Source: Hofstenia miamia
Lineage: Eukaryota; Xenacoelomorpha; Acoela; Hofsteniidae
Direction of reading: 5' to 3'
DNA: 64,000 bases
Assembly: GCA_900660155.1 (NCBI GenBank)
Contig: CABFPE010000413.1
Span: 337,882-401,881 of the forward strand
Shown here: positions 58,805 to 64,000 of the stretch, one piece after another
How positions within the stretch are numbered: the stretch's first letter is position 1
Layout of the letters: every line of letters begins with the position of its first letter
Program-made: the position numbers and the translations under genes
The notes under the pieces: model-generated
Seen by the model: the letters and a program-made list of their open reading frames with translations, nothing else
Told to the model about the DNA's origin: nothing
Databases searched by the model: none

Positions 58805-60565
58805 ATAAATTTATCATAATACTAGAATGACGAATATGTATCTGTTCGATCCAAAACACAAATTTTATTTGTCTAGTATGTTTTAAACTTCATATATGTT
58901 GACAATCTTATTGAATTCTAAATTTGCAAATTCTTGATATTTTATATCAAACAGAATTGAAAAGTGTTTTTCAAATTATCCTCAAGAATGGGTAGTAATT
59001 CTAATGTTAATGCAACAATTTTCTTAATTTAGAACTGTTGTTTACAATAACATAAATGAACTTTTCCTTACTAATGGATTCTACTACATGATTAAACTAC
59101 ATTTTAAAGTATTTATATCTATATTTACCGAAAATGAATATATTTTTTAAGATAGAGTACATTCGAATTAAATTTGGTTGAAAACCAGTTGATGTCTGAT
59201 TAATTGTTCAATAAAGGGAAGGGAGGGCAATTGCAAATGAAAGAAAACTGTAAATGTCCAGTTAAAGTTAACATTGGACAATAAAGGCAGTGATACAAGG
59301 TGGGACTTTGCCCTAGAGCAAAGCACTTTGCTCATAGCCTATTGAAGTGCCGCACAATGGAACTTGCTAGTGCCAATCCATAGTTATTTGCACTAGTCCA
59401 AGTTTTAAGGCATATTTGTTTAATTGAAGATAGCTATAAATTCTATTTGATCTCGGTCATGCGAATGCACATTAAAATAGAGAATTCAAAATACCAGAAT
59501 AGAGTACAGGCATTTCCACAACCTTCTAAATCAACAAATTATCTAATACACAAAGTCACTGTAATTAAAGGATACAATGTTTTCAACAATATTTTAAACT
59601 TGATTTTTTCAAAGTGTAATTGTTAGGAAATTAATATACATTTAAATTTTTTGTAATTTACTTCAAATATTGCAATTAACTCACTAAGTCAAACAGTTAT
59701 TTTCAGAATGTAGATATATTCAAAAGAAAATACATGTATTCTTTTGCCAAGTAAAAATTAAAGTATTAAAGTCAGCAAGATTTAAAAGACATTTGGTTAA
59801 TTCGATAAGTGTGAACCACATGGAAAATTGATTTTCACCAGTTTGCAAAAAAAAATCAGTTTTCTAGTAAGAATATTCTTAGAGTTATCTTCTTGATAGA
59901 AAATTTATCAAATTCATAATCTTAGCATATGCTTTTGGCTGCCATTTTGAAGTAAGAGATTTTCTCTGCAATTCAAATAATTTAATGTAAGTACTACGCT
60001 TGTGAATGGATTGCTATTGAGTGGGTTTATTACTATGTGCGTTATGTTCAGATTGTGGGTTCCGTTACGTAGAAATTCAACTTTTTTTATCGAAATTGAA
60101 TTTTCAAAATGTGACTTTTGCTTTCATGTTATCCAAATGATATTTCGTCGGATTTCTCTGGGAAAGTGCTCATGTATAATTTTTCAATTGATAGAAATTG
60201 CTTAAAATGTAATTTTTAAAATTTTTGTAGAAAACTGAAATGTGGGTCCGTTACACAGCTTTGAAATATGGCAATGCATCCTGCAAACTGTTCTGCTGCC
60301 AATATGTATAACAAGTAGAAGCCACAATTGTGTAGGAATTTATGTGGAATTAACAATGAATGTCTGCCAATTTACAATTTGAAGAAACATGAAATTTCCG
60401 TTGAAACATTCCCAGTAATTTGAAAAAATTGTATTATTAAAAAATTCGAAATTCTTAGTCTATAAACTGAATATAACGGTGCACGCGGTATGACAAGCCA
60501 TCTAGTGGGGTGTGCAAGCATTACAAGAAATTTCAGAAAATTTGTCTTTCAGTTGCTTTTGCGAG
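58805..60565. other. Spacer between the two DNase II genes
   Basis: No gene. The 67-codon frame at 60002-60205 is unrecognised. 'gtgggttccgttac' (60056) and 'gtgggtccgttac' (60242) repeat a short motif about 190 bases apart. Confidence 0.4.
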
Positions 60566-60697
60566 ATGAATTTAACCATATGCATTGCAATTATAAATTT
60601 TTATTTTATCTGTGCTCTATCATTTGATTGCATTAGTGAGAATGGCACTACGGTTGATTGGTGGTACATTTATAAAACACCAGATGTTCTGTACTCA
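60566..60697 (+). CDS. Second DNase II gene, exon 1 only (partial)
   Basis: Forty-four codons: a signal peptide (about residues 1-19), then DCISENGTTVDWWYIYKTPD, closely matching exon 1 of the gene at 42134 in length, phase and splice position (the donor 'tca|gtaagt' falls at the same codon). Same strand, 2.36 kb after the first gene ends, so a tandem duplicate. The ATG chosen is the one in register with the first gene; an upstream in-frame ATG-like start at 60512 would add 18 residues before the signal. No second exon is visible in the remaining 3.3 kb, so the gene either continues past the window or is only a partial copy. Confidence 0.85.
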
Positions 60698-61870
60698 GTA
60701 AGTAAATTAATAAATATTTTAATTTTCTCATATATTTTTGTTTATCAGAAATGTTCGCAATTGGATTTTCGTTTCACTTTAATCAATAGGCTACAAAAGA
60801 TTATTTCTGTAATGCAAACAGTATGTGGATTTAAAAAATATAAATTAAGGTAATAAAATATTAATATAAAAACGTTCATCAGTGTAAAATGATAACCTAT
60901 ATTTAAAACGTGGTAAGCACTTAAAATTTTTTTATTCGCTTATGTTACATTAATGTTTACTATAAAAAGCATGGGTCTTACAGAATAAATATCAAAAGAC
61001 TAGCTGAAAACACCACAATTTTCATTATGATAAACTATTGAATAATTCTGCTCGTTTGTTTTGTATTTTAACACTATTAATGGTGTTAATTTAAACAAAT
61101 TTAAGTGTATTTTAACTTACGACAATGTAAGGCAGATCTTAAAATTAAAATGTATCACAACGATTTATAGAAAATTATTAATGATGTTTCTTAAAATATA
61201 CTAAAACAATTCCTAAATACGTAATTTGCATTTTAATAGATCGCGGTTTGTACAACGGCATTTGTATGTATTTTGGGACTTAATTGTATTTTTTAAATTT
61301 TAATGTATGAATTATTGAAATTTTTAAGGTATAAAATTTTCAAATGGGGATATTTGACACATTGGAATTTTTTAGAATCTATCAGATAATGACACTTACA
61401 CTAAGTGAATTTCTTCAAGGAAAAGTATTTAAACATTTTGGGAATTAAAATTTATTACCGATATATTTATCTTAGAGCAAATTGTTGCAAAAGGGATAAA
61501 ATGATAGGTCTAAGTAAACAAGGTCCTCTCATCGAAGTAAAATTTCAACAATATAGACACTATATGACCTACTTGTTTACTACAGTAGAACATATTTAAT
61601 TATAAATGTTTCATAGATGAAGGAAACGCATGAGTCTAACCCCATTTACCTGGTAACACCCCAATGAATCACGCATCCTATTTTTAACAATTTCTTTAGA
61701 GTCGATGTAGAAAGTGATGAAATTTTGTTCGCTTTTCTAAACATATTGTTTTTCAAATTTTCAAGTTTTAACTTATATGTTAGCTGCCCTGATAGAATTT
61801 TGTCATGAATCAATTTTCAAAATAATATAAATAAGCAACGAGCAAAATTTGCCTTTAAATATATTTAGTG

Positions 61871-61872
<2 letters not shown>
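60698..61872. other. Probable intron 1 of the second DNase II, no feature seen
   Basis: AT-rich without recognisable coding or repeat content. Confidence 0.4.

Positions 61873-61902
<30 letters not shown>
61873..61902. repeat. (AT)n microsatellite
   Basis: About 14 TA units. Confidence 0.9.
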
Positions 61903-61904
<2 letters not shown>

Positions 61905-61930
61905 GAAAAAACAACGAAAATTTTAATGGG

Positions 61931-62209
61931 GGATTTTCACTAGAATTTAAATTTGAATATTTTTAGCCAAAAATGTTTAACTTAGTTTAAATTCCTTAAA
62001 AATAAAAAACCAATAAAAAATATTTGCTAAATTATACAGAAATTCGCTGTCTCTTTCTAGTTCAGATGATGTCACTACCTTTTGAATCATAAAACTATTA
62101 CTTTGCAAGATGAATTTCTGGAAAATATTTTTTAATGGTTGCTTTATTTTTTAAGAATTTAAACAAAATTTTTAGCTAAAAATATTTAAATTTAAATTTT
62201 AGTGAAAAT
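61931..62209. mobile_element. MITE with about 45-base terminal inverted repeats
   Basis: 'gattttcactagaatttaaa' onward (61932-61977) is the near-exact reverse complement of 62165-62209, which ends 'ttagtgaaaat'; both arms run through ATATTTTTAGC. No target duplication is certain and there is no coding content. Confidence 0.75.
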
Positions 62210-62339
62210 GGTACTTACTGTACCATTGTGAGTCAAAAACAAAGTTTAATTGGTGGTAAAACTATAGAGTTACAAATCATTAATTAATATCAAAATATAC
62301 TAAAATAAATAGTTTGATGACATTTTGTATTTATATTAG

Positions 62340-63330
62340 GTTAAATTGATTCGACGATTTAGGTGCATTTGTGTTTGATTAAAATGAAGTGTATAACCAA
62401 CATGATGGGATAGCGATGGGATCGCCATTAGGTTCAACGTTTGAAATTTCGCAATGGATATAATTGAAAAGACTTTTTTAAATTTAAGAACGCCATGATT
62501 ATATTACAAAGGTTATGTTGATAATATTTTTTACTCGATTTAAAACCAAGATGATGCATAAATGTTTCTTATATTAATACGCAACAAAGTGAAATTCAAT
62601 TTACTTGTGATTATGAAAAAGAAGATTTGATACATTTCTTAGATGCAACATTGAAAAAACCTCAATGGGATTTGAAATATCTGCTTTTAGAAAACCTACT
62701 AACACCGGATTATATATACCATTTTAATCATATTGGGATAATAAATATAAACATTCAATTCCGAAAAACTTGTTTAGAAGAGCTGTTTTACTATCATCGA
62801 ATTACAATGTACTTACAAAAGCTTTTGACAAAATATTTGAAAAACTAAGATCTAATGGGTACTCTGAAAAGTTATTGCAAAAAACTTCAAAAGAAGCTTT
62901 AACATCCTCTTCATTAGAACACAATTCACAAGAAAAAAAAGATAATATATTTTAGAAATTACCTTTTATTAAATCACACGAAGCACATCTTAAGAAATCT
63001 TTATATAATTTAAATAGAAAACTAAGGAAATCAAGAATTATATCAATTTTCAATTCAGAAAAAACATCAAATTTAATTCGCAACAAAAGTCCAATTCAAA
63101 AACCTTTGGTTTCATCAATTATTTTCTAATATAATTGTCAGAAGTGTGAAGGCTTCTACTTTGGCGAAACTAAAATGCATTTGTAAACACGAATTCAAGA
63201 ACATCTATATGGACACTTACAATCTGAAATTTATATGCACTCAAAAATTCATAAAGCATCGACATCTGACTTTAGTATTTTAGTGAAACACAAATGCACC
63301 AAAAGTGCAAAATCAATTTAAGAGAAACAT
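62340..63330 (+). mobile_element. Penelope-like retroelement fragment with GIY-YIG domain
   Basis: Frames give YNQHDGIAMGSPLGSTF (RT palm), YYKGYVDNIFY (the catalytic YxDD region, with N for the second D), TCDYEKEDLIHFLDATLKK, then a linker (KAFDKIFEKLRSNGYSEKLL; 62770-62955), KLPFI..., and NCQKCEGFYFGETKMHL.TRIQEHL near 63135-63215. The last part is the GIY-YIG endonuclease of canonical Penelope-like elements. The N-terminal half is missing and the frame is broken several times. Confidence 0.85.
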
Positions 63331-63408
63331 AATTTAAATGTTTTTATTATTTAGTTTAAAATGCTTATAGTTTATTCAATTATAAAATTTTTTAAATTTT
63401 CTTTTTAT

Positions 63409-63478
63409 CTAAAACACCCAATCATTCCCATGGCAGTTTCCACTAAAAAATATTGGTCCCATCCCATGACCAACCCTG
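63409..63478. mobile_element. hAT-like transposon end
   Basis: Reverse-complemented, it starts CAGGGTTGGTCATGGGATGG and continues with GGGACCAATA, a widespread hAT terminus style. The opposite end was not located. Confidence 0.5.
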
Positions 63479-63616
63479 ATATATATCTGTCGCTAATTTA
63501 AAAGTATGTATTTTTGTGTATACACTAATTAAAATGTCTAAATATAAAAATATAGGCATGCTAAAAAAACTACTTTCTTCATACTAATTAATGGCTGCCG
63601 CTAATTTTCAAAGGCA

Positions 63617-63650
<34 letters not shown>

Positions 63651-63651
63651 N
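63617..63651. repeat. (AT)n microsatellite ending in a single N
   Basis: About 17 TA units, then one N at 63651, probably an unresolved repeat length. Confidence 0.95.
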
Positions 63652-64000
63652 CAAATTTATCTATAAACTTTTCTTTCGAAAAATCTTTTTCAAAATAAGT
63701 TTTCTCAATTGAAATTAATGATAGAGCATTTAGTCTATCTTCTCCCATTGTTTTTAATTTAAGAATGATTTTATTCGTTTTAGGGTACTAAAGCATCGTT
63801 CAGATTCAGCTGTATTCATCAGCTTTTCAAATTCCGAAAATATTATGTGCATTCATTGCTTTTAAGAAAATAATATACATTGTCGTAACTTTCCGAAATC
63901 CCCTACTTTTCGTTTTCATAAACTATTTGCAATTCATTTTTTAACTTTTCACAATCAATCATTCGGTAAAACTTTGATAGTTTATGAATGGTTGATGTAG
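63652..64000. other. Window end, no feature seen
   Basis: No coding or repeat content recognised. Confidence 0.4.

Noticed and set aside
1-64000. CRISPR arrays, operons, prokaryotic promoters or terminators
   Set aside because: The window is clearly eukaryotic; repeats are microsatellites or transposon ends without spacer structure.

Overview
The window is AT-rich eukaryotic DNA, most likely from an invertebrate animal. It has spliced genes with standard GT..AG introns and the standard stop codons. It also has long (AT)n tracts, a 588-base assembly gap and a dense layer of old LINEs, Tc1/mariner and hAT DNA transposons. Several host introns are only 39-43 bases long, unusually short for an animal. 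I could not fix the phylum.

Host genes. (1) 4699-14267 (+): a seven-exon C2H2 zinc-finger gene that I reconstruct as a 706-residue orthologue of ZNF800. (2) 22870-24462 (-): an intact single-exon 530-residue SLC22-type (major facilitator) transporter. (3) 42134-58208 (+): a six-exon gene for a complete 350-residue deoxyribonuclease II, with all three catalytic histidines and the family cysteines. (4) 60566-60697 (+): the first exon of a second DNase II in tandem; its later exons are not visible before the window ends. A relic of a DNase II last exon lies at 14961-15100, so the region carries at least three DNase II-derived loci.

Layout. 1-1.8 kb: CR1/Jockey-like LINE. 4.7-14.3 kb: ZNF800; its large last intron holds a maT-like (DD37D) mariner, an assembly irregularity with a small Ty3/Gypsy-like fossil, and a foldback element. 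15-18 kb: a LINE interrupted by a 1.09 kb hAT element that itself carries a LINE piece. 21.9-24.5 kb: hAT MITE, then the transporter. 25.8-33 kb: hAT ends, telomere-like degenerate repeats, a LINE split by a mariner relic, and another LINE piece. 33.7-35.1 kb: first copy of a repeat whose 1.07 kb core recurs almost unchanged at 46.6-47.6 kb. 40.7-41.9 kb: pogo-family element. 42-58 kb: the DNase II gene, whose introns 3 and 4 hold two copies of a LINE with a restriction-like endonuclease, an APE-type LINE and the second repeat copy. 58-64 kb: a MITE with a 5-base target duplication, the second DNase II exon 1, a long-TIR MITE and a Penelope-like element with a GIY-YIG domain.

The host genes show no common pathway. 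The biological theme is a locally multiplying DNase II family in a transposon-saturated neighbourhood. I found no clearly new multi-gene system. The strongest leads are the DNase II cluster, the nested hAT/LINE structure, the LINE beside an (AAT)n tract, and the sharp identity step in the 1.07 kb duplicated block. All exon joins are my own readings from splice signals, phase and family similarity; no search was run.
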